DNA from: Baffinella frigidus
Taxonomy: Eukaryota > Cryptophyceae > Cryptomonadales > Baffinellaceae
DNA: 15,629 nucleotides
NCBI GenBank assembly: GCA_026770585.1
Contig: MU646509.1
Location: 448,122-463,750 of the forward strand
Direction: 5' to 3'
Shown in pieces: positions 9,401-13,775 of the stretch. The position numbers were made by a program, and so were the translations under genes. Numbering within the stretch: the stretch's first letter is position 1; each line of letters opens with the position of its first letter. The notes beneath the pieces were generated by a model. The model did not search any database and was not told where the DNA came from. It worked only from the letters and a program-made list of their open reading frames with translations.

Positions 9401-10594
9401 GGGTGTTAGGGTTTGGGGTTTGGGGTTTAGGGTTTAGGGTCTGGGGTTTAGGGTGCGAGGTGCTTGACCGCAGCGGCGTCCACCCATCTGGACACCATAT
9501 GTCCACCGCCCCGCTCCCCGAGTGGAGGAACTCCTGGACCTGCGGGGGGGGGGCTAGGGTTTGGGGTTTGGGGTTTGGGGTTTAGGGTTTAGGGTTCGGG
9601 GATTGGGGTTTAGGGTTTAGGGTCTAGCTTTTAGGTTTGACGGTTTAAGGTTTAAGGTTTGGGGTTTGGGGTCTGGGGTTTAGGATTCAGGGTTTCGGTC
9701 TTCGGGTTTAGGGGGTTGGATGCTTCCGGGCGGGGGGGGTGGGGGGTTGATTGGGAGGGAGAGCTGCGGCTGGGGTTGGGATGATGTGGGTGTGTGGGGA
9801 GCGTAAAGGGAGCAACCTTTTCGGCCTCCCCCTCGATTGCCCACTTCTTCATGTAGAACAGCCGTCGCTCGTCGTCTGGGCTCGGGTCCAAGTGCGCTCT
9901 TTCATCCGCTTCGTGCGGATGCCTGCAGGAGGTTCACGAATTAGCCACGTCCGCTACGTCCGCTGCGTCCGCGGCGTCCAGCCGATAGTTTGGCAGCATG
10001 GCAGCACCATCGTTCGGCTTCAAAATCGCTGCCACAGGATGGGTCCTTGGTGTACGGCGTGGGGAAGCCGGGTCCCCTCTTGGTCGCAGACAGCAAGACA
10101 GGAAGGCATCTGCACTGGCTTGCCCGGTCAGCAATGAGCACCGAGGGGATGCTACGATTGGTGGCCCCAACAGGGAGAGGTCCCGACCTTGATAACTCAG
10201 TCCCCACCCGCCCCACGCAGTAATCCACCTCTGTAGCCGGGTCGAACATCTCGAGCTCGATATCGTCCAGGTGCATGCGCTTCTCCGCAAACACTTCTGC
10301 TTCGTCTTGCCCATCAAACGCGTCGTGTTCATCAATCCACTCTTTGAGCTCCTCCTCATCCATCTCTTTATCACCCCCCCCTGCCCTTTGCTTATCGGTC
10401 AGGCGTCCCTTAAACGTCTTCACCATCCTCCCGTATTGAAACTTTGTCTCCTCTGCTGCCCCTCCCCGGAGCGTAAGCTGCCCCCTCAGCCCCCCCAGTC
10501 GACAAGCAGCGAGACCCGGCGCAGGCACCTTCGCTACCCCGTGCAGTGTTGCGGTCCCGCATGCCAGCGCTGCAAGCAAGCCGGCCCTTAACAT
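1010..10594 (-). CDS. Split gene for a leader-bearing ankyrin-repeat protein (9 exons, 351 aa model)
   Basis: Nine minus-strand exons join in frame through GT-AG junctions: 10594-10188, 9922-9817, 9539-9469, 9381-9351, 9174-9127, 6433-6335, 4856-4736, 3710-3634 and 1105-1010. The total is 1056 nt including a TAA stop. The product has a hydrophobic leader (residues 1-17), an acidic region (about 65-130) and about six ankyrin repeats (about 159-351). The TP(L/M/R) motif starts at residues 192, 225, 258, 291 and 324, an exact 33-residue period across six introns, and GAD/GVD turns recur. Ankyrin repeats bind protein partners, so a scaffold or adaptor role in or beyond the secretory pathway is inferred and no partner can be named. 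The last repeat is degenerate. The gene may continue past 1025 if GTGCCT is used as a donor. No ortholog is recognised. Confidence 0.85.
1109..1260 (+). repeat. Degenerate telomere-type array, intron 8
   Basis: Irregular GGGTTTAGGGTGTGGGG-type units with interspersed unique bases. It ends at the TA-flanked element at 1261. A segment TATGGAGGGACACGATGGGG is repeated at 1209 and 1388, so the TA-flanked element lies between two copies of host sequence. Confidence 0.75.
1261..1379. mobile_element. TA-flanked CAGGGG element, full copy in intron 8
   Basis: Left end CAGGGTTACCTCGCTCATAA, right end TTATGAGCGAGGTACCCGTG, with TA on both outer sides. A C-tract with CCTAGGACC and its G-tract counterpart form the core. 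It has the architecture of a MITE: short, foldback and non-coding. Confidence 0.85.
1381..1608 (+). repeat. Telomere-type array, intron 8
   Basis: GGTTTATGG and GGTTTGGGG variants turn into at least five consecutive TTTAGGG units near 1575-1607. Confidence 0.9.
1745..1794. mobile_element. TA-flanked CAGGGG element, right half
   Basis: AGGGTCCTAGGGG with a long G-tract, then GGCGAGGTGCCCCTG and TA. The left half is missing. Confidence 0.6.
1959..2101. mobile_element. TA-flanked CAGGGG element nested at a palindrome centre
   Basis: Left end CAGGGGCTACCCGCGGACAA, right end TTGTTCGCGAGGAACCCCTG, TA at 1957-1958 and 2102-2103. Removing it and one TA leaves a perfect 30-bp palindrome of the outer element. 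Three CCCTAAA units lie inside its left arm (1993-2015). Confidence 0.85.
2172..2374. mobile_element. 203-bp TTGTC inverted-repeat element with TA target duplication
   Basis: Left end TTGTCGAAACGGGCTTCGGG; right end complemented TTGTCAAAATGGGCTCCGCG; both then continue into GAGGTCAGGTCA. TA occurs at 2170-2171 and 2375-2376. The AT-rich centre contains ATGCTATCTTAGGC. No coding capacity. Confidence 0.85.
2454..2504. repeat. 20-bp tandem repeat
   Basis: CACGGTCAC(T/C)CTCCGCGTGA occurs twice and its second half a third time. Confidence 0.85.
2609..2728. mobile_element. CTAGCTCTGCCT inverted-repeat element, copy 1
   Basis: The termini are perfect inverted repeats of 33 bp starting CTAGCTCTGCCTGAGTTTTA. 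The 5-bp target duplication AAGGT lies at 2604-2608 and 2729-2733. Length 120 bp, non-coding. Intron 8. Confidence 0.92.
2934..3052. repeat. 31-bp tandem array, first block
   Basis: Four units starting at 2934, 2965, 2997 and 3028, each with CTGCT, TTGGTTTCTTC and AACCCGCA. Units differ at several sites. Confidence 0.85.
3210..3300. repeat. 31-bp tandem array, second block
   Basis: Units at 3210, 3241 and 3272 continue the same 31-bp pattern. The 157 bp between blocks hold a 20-bp direct duplication (CGGCTCCAAGAACGAGCAAA, from 3125) and two CAAAAGTCATTTTT-like copies. Confidence 0.85.
3326..3352 (-). pseudogene. 3' remnant of exon 8 cut by a microsatellite
   Basis: Reads GPEKEVKNH with donor gtgagt, versus GADKEVKNH and gtgcgt in exon 8. 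The TATC microsatellite begins 3-4 bp upstream on this strand. Confidence 0.7.
3356..3577. repeat. TATC/TATATC microsatellite
   Basis: About 220 bp of ATCT units with TATATC variants and a few substitutions. The long open frames across it are meaningless repeats of Ile, Tyr, Leu and Ser. Confidence 0.95.
3634..3710 (-). CDS. Ankyrin gene exon 8
   Basis: The acceptor accctag|G is formed by the last unit of a telomere-type repeat, and the donor is CAT|gtgcgt. The exon is 77 bp, phase 1 to phase 0. It encodes AAKNGNMEVVRALLEAGAD then KEVKNH. After joining, TPMHSAAKNGN fits the consensus exactly. Broken copies lie at 4010-4052 and 3326-3352. Confidence 0.9.
3712..3751 (+). repeat. Short telomere-type run at the exon 8 acceptor
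   Basis: TAGGGTTTCGGGGGTTAGGG-like units. On the transcript strand the last unit, accctag, is itself the acceptor of exon 8. Confidence 0.75.
3802..4009. mobile_element. CCACTCGAGG inverted-repeat element, copy 1
   Basis: Ends CCACTCGAGGCTAGAA(A/G)TG and, complemented, CCGCTCGAGGCTAGAAATG. Its centre (3899-3938) is a perfect 40-bp palindrome with arms TGGTCACGTTGCGGGCGG. The right end cuts into a copy of ankyrin exon 8. Confidence 0.88.
4010..4052 (-). pseudogene. Truncated copy of ankyrin exon 8
   Basis: It has the same acceptor accctag|G and reads AAKNGNVEVVQVL before the CCACTCGAGG element interrupts it at the Leu-Leu-Glu codons. The real exon reads AAKNGNMEVVRALLE. Confidence 0.8.
4083..4108 (-). 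pseudogene. Fragment resembling the helix of exon 8
   Basis: CACGCGGAGGTCGTGCAAGC reads HAEVVQAL, an ankyrin helix without splice sites. Short, so possibly chance. Confidence 0.4.
4132..4302. mobile_element. CCACCAACCCTCACGG inverted-repeat element, copy 1
   Basis: Left CCACCAACCCTCACGGAAAG then ACCAAATCGTCGATT; the right end complement is CCACCAACCCTCACGGAAGG then ACCAAATCGATT. 171 bp, non-coding, intron 7. No convincing target duplication. Confidence 0.85.
4303..4633. other. Intron 7 stretch without a gene
   Basis: No exon-like segment or TA-flanked element was found. It holds a 26-bp inverted repeat (4476-4501), ATTTCGACCAGA, TT, TCTGGTCGAAAT, and a further TTGGTCGAAAATTCC echo. Confidence 0.6.
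4634..4733 (+). repeat. Telomere-type array beside the exon 7 donor
   Basis: TTTCTGG, TTCAGGG and four TTTCGGG units ending a few bases from the donor of exon 7. Confidence 0.85.
4736..4856 (-). CDS. Ankyrin gene exon 7
   Basis: The acceptor is gcgggcag|A and the donor is ACA|gtgcga. The exon is 121 bp, phase 0 to phase 1. It encodes RGDTPLHTASERGHAG, then VARALLAAGAD, then NMDGWTPMH. This is a near-consensus ankyrin repeat plus the opening of the next one, which exon 8 completes. Confidence 0.9.
4836..5055. repeat. Segmental duplication in intron 6, unit 1
   Basis: It contains the acceptor side of exon 7, a telomere-type array, then CATTGCCTCACAGGGAAACG and CCTACGACCAATCTC, and ends near ATGCTATTTTAAG. 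It matches unit 2 collinearly, so the duplication is about 310 bp apart. Confidence 0.8.
4869..4970 (+). repeat. Telomere-type array beside the exon 7 acceptor
   Basis: At least seven TTTAGGG units with TTCAGGG variants, starting 12 bp upstream of exon 7 on the transcript. Confidence 0.9.
5041..5124. repeat. Foldback segment related to the TTGTC element core
   Basis: ATGCTATTTTAAGCC pairs with GCCTAAGATAGC. The segment resembles the centre of the 2172-2374 element (ATGCTATCTTAGGC). A second partial copy is at 5394-5415. Confidence 0.5.
5147..5415. repeat. Segmental duplication in intron 6, unit 2, with exon 7 5' remnant
   Basis: Same order as unit 1. The exon part (5147-5168) keeps the acceptor gcgggcag|A and reads RGETPLH before similarity ends. 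Its telomere-type array is longer and more degenerate. Confidence 0.8.
5186..5325 (+). repeat. Telomere-type array in duplicated unit 2
   Basis: About 20 units alternating TTTAGGG with TTTAGGGG and TCTAGGG. It occupies the same position as the 4869-4970 array. Confidence 0.9.
5463..5616. mobile_element. AT-rich inverted-repeat element with GACC flanks
   Basis: Left TTATCCGGGGAAATGTTTAA, right complement TCATCCGGGAACATGTTTAA, both continuing into TTTA and GAAAATGG. The direct repeat GACC lies at 5459-5462 and 5617-5620, a probable 4-bp target duplication. 154 bp, intron 6. Confidence 0.82.
5627..5718. repeat. C-run and 27-28-bp tandem repeat
   Basis: After a run of 13-14 C, the unit CAACCTTTGACTACCCAACA plus ACCACCC is repeated with variation about 2.7 times. 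Confidence 0.75.
5861..5881 (-). pseudogene. Short remnant of exon 6 end
   Basis: CTCGAGGCGATCGAGGTGGTC on the minus strand again matches the last codons of exon 6. It is the third partial copy in the same intron. Confidence 0.5.
5887..5988. repeat. Purine tract (GGGA/GAGA) with C-run
   Basis: About 90 bp of nearly pure purine on the plus strand followed by about 12 C. On the transcript strand it is a long polypyrimidine tract. Confidence 0.9.
5999..6020 (-). pseudogene. Short remnant of exon 6 end
   Basis: CTCGAGGCGATCGAGATAGTGT matches the LEAIEM codons and donor of exon 6 with few changes. It lies after a purine tract. Confidence 0.55.
6054..6100 (-). pseudogene. Decayed 3' copy of ankyrin exon 6
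   Basis: Reads ILVDADLEAIEM followed by donor gtgcga, versus IDAGADLEAIEM and gtgcgt in the real exon. A 6-bp deletion removes the Ala-Gly of the turn and no acceptor side remains. Confidence 0.75.
6202..6320. mobile_element. TA-flanked CAGGGG element, full copy beside exon 6
   Basis: Left end CAGGGGTACTTCGCTCATAA, right end TTATGAGCGAGGTACCCCTG, TA on both sides, and a C-tract/G-tract core. It ends 8 nt from the splice donor of exon 6. Confidence 0.88.
6335..6433 (-). CDS. Ankyrin gene exon 6: one complete 33-residue repeat
   Basis: The exon is exactly 99 bp, phase 0 at both ends, and encodes one whole repeat: TPLFAAARRG, then VAQVLIDAGAD, ending LEAIEM. The acceptor ccggcag|TAC lies at the edge of a 32-bp minisatellite and the donor is ATG|gtgcgt. 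A 119-bp inverted-repeat element ends 8 nt beyond the donor. Three decayed copies of the 3' end of this exon follow in intron 6. Confidence 0.9.
6437..6886. repeat. 32-bp minisatellite, about 14 units, abutting exon 6
   Basis: Consensus CGGACACGACACACGACTTAGTACTG plus a GC-rich joint, with two 31-bp units. On the transcript strand most units contain GGCAGTACTAAG or a variant. The array stops exactly at the acceptor of exon 6, where the unit's CAGTAC becomes CAG|TAC of the exon. Confidence 0.9.
6958..7078. mobile_element. CTAGCTCTGCCT inverted-repeat element, copy 2
   Basis: About 85% like copy 1 by eye, sharing the internal AGCAGAAATCCAGT and CAAAAGGGCGAATA. The 5-bp duplication GAATC lies at 6953-6957 and 7079-7083. 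Intron 5. Confidence 0.92.
7151..7222 (-). repeat. CCCTACA array, reverse orientation, intron 5
   Basis: CACCCTACA and TTTACACC units. Unlike the other intronic arrays, the C-rich strand is the plus strand here. Confidence 0.85.
7359..7489. mobile_element. GCCACCCTGGAGGC foldback element
   Basis: The arms GCCACCCTGGAGGC, TCTCAAGTCAA and ATGCCACC are matched in inverse order on the right. 131 bp, non-coding, intron 5. Confidence 0.75.
7533..7676. mobile_element. 144-bp element with perfect 29-bp terminal inverted repeats
   Basis: Both ends read CTACACGATCTCGAAAATCG then AACTTGTGA when complemented. The perfect match suggests recent activity. No target duplication is visible. Intron 5. Confidence 0.85.
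7677..7901. other. Intron 5 stretch without a gene
   Basis: Unique sequence between two inverted-repeat elements. It has a small GTCAGCA/TGCTGAC hairpin (about 7850-7882). Frames are open by chance but show no family motif. Confidence 0.5.
7902..8030. mobile_element. CTAGCTCTGCCT inverted-repeat element, divergent copy 3
   Basis: Left CTAGCGCTGCCTCGGTTAAT, right complement CTAGCTCTGCCTCAGTTAAT. The interior differs from copies 1-2. The 5-bp duplication GAAGG lies at 7897-7901 and 8031-8035. Confidence 0.88.
8083..8372. repeat. Solo termini of the CTAGCTCTGCCT family, one triplicated
   Basis: CCTAGCTCTGCCTCA occurs at 8083, 8265, 8291 and 8317; the last three form a 26-bp tandem array. The first and last are both followed by CGTCATCC(A/G)CGATCGGAGA, so a segment of at least 45 bp is duplicated about 234 bp apart. 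The stretch 8150-8220 also repeats CATTCATATCTTAGT. Confidence 0.7.
8371..8465. mobile_element. Weak GCCCTCCAC foldback
   Basis: GCCCTCCAC ends in inverse orientation, with GGGTTATC and its complement inside. The arms are short and interrupted. Confidence 0.35.
8488..8674. mobile_element. CCACCAACCCTCACGG inverted-repeat element, copy 2
   Basis: Left AGCCCTCACGG then GACCAAATTGATAATTTCGA; right complement CCACCAACCCTCACGGTGAG then ACCAAATCATCGAAA. A 9-bp direct repeat AGAGCGACC (8479-8487, 8675-8683) flanks it and may overlap the left terminus. An inner inverted repeat GTTTAAAACTCC/GGGAGTTTTAAA sits in the middle. Confidence 0.8.
8684..8906. other. Intron 5 stretch without a gene
   Basis: Unique sequence with one hairpin, GGATCCTC/GAGGAT (about 8832-8855), and a GGGAGTTGACTT segment like the arm of the 7359-7489 element, perhaps a relic of a related copy. 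Confidence 0.45.
8907..9118. mobile_element. CCACTCGAGG inverted-repeat element, copy 2
   Basis: About 85-90% like copy 1. GGG flanks both sides, a possible 3-bp duplication within a G-run. The central hairpin (9008-9047) keeps the TGGTCACGTTGC arms while the loop has diverged. It ends 2 bp from the donor hexamer of exon 5. Confidence 0.88.
9127..9174 (-). CDS. Ankyrin gene exon 5
   Basis: The acceptor is aaaccag|G. The exon is 48 bp in phase 0 and encodes VRLLCEAGVDTEPRNV, the second helix and GVD turn of an ankyrin repeat. Two overlapping donors exist, AAC|gtggtg and GTG|gtgcgc. The second was chosen because it restores the 33-residue spacing. A 212-bp inverted-repeat element begins only 8 nt into the following 2.7-kb intron. 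Confidence 0.82.
9205..9345 (+). repeat. Telomere-type array, intron 4
   Basis: TTTGGGG, TTTAGGG and TTTTGGG units. Five successive TTTAGGG units lie near 9291-9326. Confidence 0.9.
9351..9381 (-). CDS. Ankyrin gene exon 4, a 31-bp microexon
   Basis: The acceptor is cgcaacag|G and the donor is GTG|gtgagc. The first G completes an Arg codon begun in exon 3, and the remaining 30 nt encode HAVELGHVDV, the helix and GH turn of an ankyrin repeat. It joins exon 5 to give GHVDVVRLL, matching the family consensus GHxEVVRLL. Confidence 0.85.
9406..9456 (+). repeat. Telomere-type array, intron 3
   Basis: It makes up most of the 87-bp intron: TTAGGGTTTGGGG, TTTAGGG and TCTGGGG units. Confidence 0.9.
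9469..9539 (-). CDS. Ankyrin gene exon 3
   Basis: The acceptor ccccgcag|G follows a C-rich tract. The exon is 71 bp, phase 0 to phase 2, with donor GCG|gtcaag. It encodes VQEFLHSGSGAVD then PDGWTPL, the end of one repeat and the opening DGWTPL of the next. The donor inside CTGCGGTCAAG was chosen over later ones because it alone gives six residues between TPL and GH after joining, as in the ankyrin consensus. Confidence 0.85.
9555..9716 (+). repeat. Telomere-type array, intron 2
   Basis: TTTGGGG, TTTAGGG, TTTAAGG and TTCAGGG units starting 11-15 bp from the acceptor of exon 3. A G-rich stretch (9730-9780) follows. Confidence 0.9.
9817..9922 (-). CDS. Ankyrin gene exon 2
   Basis: A strong acceptor, cctcctgcag|G, has a CTAAT branch-like motif about 20 nt upstream. 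The exon is 106 bp, enters in phase 2 and leaves in phase 0 at AAG|gttgct. It encodes HPHEADERAHLDPSPDDERR followed by a helix ending KKWAIEGEAEK. That helix reads as the first half of a divergent ankyrin repeat completed by exon 3. The 265-bp intron 1 upstream is the only short intron here without telomere-type repeats. Confidence 0.8.
10188..10594 (-). CDS. Ankyrin gene exon 1: leader and acidic N-terminal domain
   Basis: The ATG at 10594-10592 starts MLRAGLLAALACGTATLHG, a typical hydrophobic secretory leader. A GTG three codons upstream is in frame but is not preferred. A Gly/Leu-rich stretch with LTLRGG follows, which might be the second half of a bipartite organelle leader, though that is speculative. 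Next comes a charged region with KEMDEEELKEWIDEHD and DDIELEMFDPATE. The donor AAG|gtcggg at 10187 was chosen because it is the only nearby GT in phase 2, the phase demanded by exon 2. Without splicing, the frame reads on to a stop at 9941 through Arg/Gly-rich sequence that looks like intron. Confidence 0.78.
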
Positions 10595-10685
10595 AAGCCC
10601 CACGTCGAAAGATCAGCAGGCTGGTCCAGTCTTTTTTGCAAGACAGGCAAAATCCGTACATTTTTTTCCTGGAAAAAACCCTACA

Positions 10686-11120
10686 CATCCACCTCTCTCA
10701 CTCTCTCGCTCGCTGACTTCCGTACATTGGGGGAAACCTCTACATGCGTTTGGTTTGACATCTGTCTCATCTCACACCCCCACACAACCCCCCTCACCTT
10801 GTGAGGTATCCGTGGTTGGAGATCTTATGCCTGACTTGTGGTTCGGTGTGTGTTCAGTGAGCATGGAAACCAGTTGGTATACCTTCACCCACCCCAAGAG
10901 AGCCAACCCTTTATCCCCTCTTCACGAGCCTCTGCACTGGAGAGCGAAACGCGATCCGAAAGCAAAAAAAATGCTTTCTCTGCAGTCCTTTCTACGGAAG
11001 GGCGTGGCGTTGGGCTATGTTGGGCGAAATTAAAACCTAAAGGACCTGCAGGATACGTTCCGGTGTCCGCCTATGTTGGGAGTTAAAAGAACCTAAAGGA
11101 CCTAAAATAAAGGACCTAAA
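10686..11120 (+). repeat. 455-bp repeat family, copy A (rearranged)
   Basis: It shares with copies B-D the start CTCTCACTCTCTCGCTCGCT, the GGGGGAAACCTCTACATGCG segment, the GAAACGCGATCCGAAAGC module and the closing CCTAAAGGACCTAAA spacer. It has an extra segment of about 40 bp (10765-10804) and lacks the middle portion. It lies directly upstream of the ankyrin gene start. Confidence 0.75.
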
Positions 11121-11424
11121 AAAGGGTAAAGGACCTAAACGGGGTGCTAACGGGGACGGATGCTAATGCAGCTGGGCTCTAACGCATGTGGATGGCCCAA
11201 CATAGATGAGCAGACGGCGATTAGTTGAGTCCTTTCGACGAGACGAACCAGTAGACCGTCACACGGATAGGTGGGGTATGAGCCTCAGAGGACAACGACG
11301 CTTGTAGGTGGAGGCGAATCGCTAAGAGTAGCTGTACCTAGGTAGACCCTTACGGAGACGAGTCGCTCCCCATGTGTCTTTGCACAGCTACATTCTGTAC
11401 AGCCTGGGGGAAACCCTTACACAT
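11100..11424. other. Unique sequence without a recognisable gene
   Basis: After the CCTAAAGGA spacer this stretch matches nothing else in the window. All frames are interrupted and no exon-like segment or inverted repeat stands out. Confidence 0.5.
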
Positions 11425-11876
11425 CCATCTCTCTCACTCTCTCGCTCGCTGAAATCCGTACATTGGGGGAAACCTCTACACGCGTTGGGTTTGACATCTG
11501 AGGTATCCGTGGTTGGAGCTCCTATGAGCTGAACGATGGGATACCATTATGGGCCTTCAGCCGACTTGCTTTATCCTGAGTGTGTGTGCGAGGCCTGTGC
11601 CTCTTTGGCCTAACTCAAACGCCCGATGAGGATACCCTTTTAGCCGGTTCTGCCGGATCCTCTGTACAGGGGGGCTTGATGTGATCCGAAAGGAAGCATG
11701 GCCTTTCTACAGAACAATTTCCGGTGTCCGCCTATGTTGGGAGCTCGAAGAACCTAAAGGACCTAAAGGAGAGCGAAACGCGATCCGAAAGCAAACATGC
11801 TTTCTCTGCAGTCCTTTCTACGGAAGGGCGTATCGTTGGCATATGTTGGGAGAAATTAAAACCTAAAGGACCTAAC
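11425..11876 (+). repeat. 455-bp repeat family, copy B (most complete)
   Basis: Modules in order are: a CTCTCACTCTCTCGCTCGCT leader, GGGGGAAACCTCTACACGCG, GAGGTATCCGTGGTTGGAGC, GGGCCTTCAGCCGACTTGC, CCCGATGAGGATACCC, TGATCCGAAAGGAAGCATGG, GTTCCGGTGTCCGCC-like sequence, CCTAAAGGA spacers, and the variant GATCCGAAAGC/GCTTTC hairpin module. No conserved frame runs through the copies, so it looks non-coding. Confidence 0.8.
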
Positions 11877-11879
11877 GGA

Positions 11880-12400
11880 CACCTCTCTCACTCTCTCGCT
11901 CGCTGACTTCCGTACATTGGGGAAAACCTCCACATGCGTTTGGTTTGACATCTGAGGTATCCGTGGTTGGAGCTCCTATGAGCCTAACGATGGGATGCCA
12001 TATGGGCCTTCAGCTGACTTGCCTTATCCTGAGTGTGTGTGCTAGAATGTACCTCTTTGGTCTAACTCAAACGCCCGATGAGGATACCCTTTAGCCGGTT
12101 CTGTCGCGATCCTTCTGCACTGGGGGGCCTGATGTGATCCGAAAGGAAACATGGCCTTTCTGCAGGATACGTTCCGGTGTCCGCCTATGTTGGGAGCTCG
12201 AAGAACCTTTAGAAAGGACCTAAAAAAAGGACCTAAAGGACCTAAAGGACCTAAAAGGACCTCCTAAACTTGGACCTAAAGGACCTCAAGGGCCTAGAAT
12301 AAAACGCGATCCGAAAGCAAAAATGCTTTCTATGCAGTCCTTTCTACGGAAAGGCGTGTCGTTGGGCTATGTTGGGCGAAATTAAAACCTAAAGGACCCT
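11880..12400 (+). repeat. 455-bp repeat family, copy C
   Basis: It starts 455 bp after copy B with the same module order and ends at the left border of the TCATGA-rich element. The spacer here is expanded into about ten CCTAAAGGA-type units (12205-12290). Confidence 0.8.
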
Positions 12401-12776
12401 AAAACCATTGAATGGTCTGACAATCATGAAATCTGCTCATGAACAACCCCGAATTTCACCAGGAAACCCTTCGTGATTACGTGATCATAATCATAATCAC
12501 CAAAATTTGCCCCCATTAATAGGGCCATTATTGAAAGATCACAAAAAAATCATGAAGCTCGATTTCGTGATTGAGTTTATTTTCATGAAATTCTCTTAAA
12601 AACTGCCGAGTTCATGAGCAAAATTCATGAAATGAGCTGCTCATACTCATGATCATGAAGATTCCCAGCTCGTGATTCTCACTCATGCTCATGATCATGA
12701 AATTCCCAGCTCGTGAACTTTGCTAATACTCATGATCACGAAAGTCATTTTCGTGATCGTCAAGACCATTGGTTTT
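12401..12776. mobile_element. 376-bp TCATGA-rich inverted-repeat element
   Basis: The ends are inverted: left AAAACCATTGAATGGTCTGA, and right (complemented) AAAACCAATGGTCTTGACGA. The inside is AT-rich with many TCATGA and CTCATGATCATGA motifs and a roughly 50-bp tandem duplication containing TTCCCAGCTCGTGA. It interrupts the 455-bp repeat array: the repeat's GCAGAACAAGTTCCGG resumes directly after 12776. No coding capacity. Confidence 0.7.
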
Positions 12777-13334
12777 GCAGAACAAGTTCCGGTTTCCGCG
12801 TATGGCGGGAGTTAAAAGAACCTAAAGGACCTAAGGGGGAAACTTCTACATTTGCTTGGTTTGACATCTGAGGTATCCGTTATTGGAGCTCCTATGAGCT
12901 TAACGATGGGATGTACCATTATGGGCCTTCACCCGACTTGCTGGTCCTGGTGTGTGTGTGAGACATGTGCCTCTTTGGCCCAACTCATATGACCGTTCGA
13001 GGATACCCTTTAGCCGGTTTCTGCAGCAATCCTTTTGCACCGGAGGGCCTGACTGTGATCCAAAAGGAAGCATGGCTTTTCTGCAGAACAAGTTCCGGTG
13101 TCCGTCTATGGGGGGAGTTAAAAGAACCTAAAGAACCTAAAGGATAAGTTCCGGTGTCCGCCTATGTTGGGAGCTCGAAGAACCTCAAGGACCTAAAGGA
13201 GGTAGCCGGTTTCTGCCGCGATCCTCTGTACAGGAGGGCTTGATGTGATCCGAAAGGAAGCATGGCCTTTCTACAGAACCAGTTCCGGTGTCCGCCTATG
13301 GTGGGAGTTAAAAGAACCTAAAGGACCTAAAAGT
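12777..13334 (+). repeat. 455-bp repeat family, copy D and partial copies
   Basis: One nearly full unit runs from GGGGGAAACTTCTACATT (12835) to the CCTAAAGGA spacer (about 13145). Two truncated units follow, each ending in GTTCCGGTGTCCGCC plus a CCTAAAGGA spacer. The acidic open segment begins where the repeats stop. Confidence 0.75.
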
Positions 13335-13532
13335 GATCCCGACGTCGCCGAACTAGACGAGAAGCGGGCAACAGTTGCCGCGGGGGTGCTGGGGGAGGGA
13401 AGGAGGAGGACGACGAGAATGAGGGAGGGGGAGGACGATTACGACGAGTGGGGCGGGGAGGAGGTGGAAGAGCAGGAGGGGGGAGACAACGAGGACGAGG
13501 GCGACGAGGACGAGGGCGAGGACGAATGGTAG
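13335..13532 (+). CDS. Possible terminal exon or remnant encoding an acidic C-terminus
   Basis: After a possible acceptor ctaaaag|T in the repeat field, a frame of about 65 codons reads DPDVAELDEKRATVAAG, then a basic patch RRRTTRMREG, then Asp/Glu-rich sequence (EDDYDEWGGEEVEEQEGG) ending EDEW and TAG. The antisense frame is only the hydrophobic mirror of the acidic codons. No upstream exon could be found because repeats fill the preceding 2.5 kb. It may be a decayed gene end. Confidence 0.3.
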   Translation, partial: DPDVAELDEKRATVAAGVLGEGRRRTTRMREGEDDYDEWGGEEVEEQEGGDNEDEGDEDEGEDEW

Positions 13533-13673
13533 AATGCGTCTTGGTCCAGACGCCACAGCTCTGTGTCCAGCGGGAGCTCTAGCCACTCCGGCGGCTCCTA
13601 CTTGTGTGGGGACACAGTCCCACGTGGAGCCGACGCACTATTGAGGGCCCTAGTGTTCTCAAGCTGCTCGCTA

Positions 13674-13775
13674 CAGGGGTACCTCGGTTACCCTACGGCA
13701 GGCAGATACCTACATGTAGGGTCCTACGGTGGTCCTGGGGGGGGGGCGGGGCTTCTTGTAATCGAGGCACCCCTG
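13674..13775. mobile_element. TA-flanked CAGGGG element, intergenic
   Basis: Left CAGGGGTACCTCGGTTAC, right GTAATCGAGGCACCCCTG, flanked by TA, with the core TAGGGTCCTACGGTGGTCC. Confidence 0.8.

Noticed and set aside
10271-10591. Plus-strand open frames over exon 1
   Set aside because: They are antisense to the leader-bearing exon and have no features of their own.
9941-10603. A 220-codon minus-strand open frame as a complete single-exon gene
   Set aside because: Its first 136 codons are kept as exon 1. The rest is Arg/Gly/Ser-rich with no family feature, and a donor in the correct phase plus eight well-behaved downstream exons favour splicing. The GTG start three codons before the ATG was not used.
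11635-11670. A tRNA-like or Pol III internal promoter in the 455-bp repeat (GGTTCTGCCGGATCC)
   Set aside because: There is only a loose B-box likeness, with no A box or cloverleaf around it, and the match is poorer in other copies.
13353-13586. A hydrophobic minus-strand protein
   Set aside because: Its Leu/Val-rich sequence is the mirror of Asp/Glu codons on the other strand.
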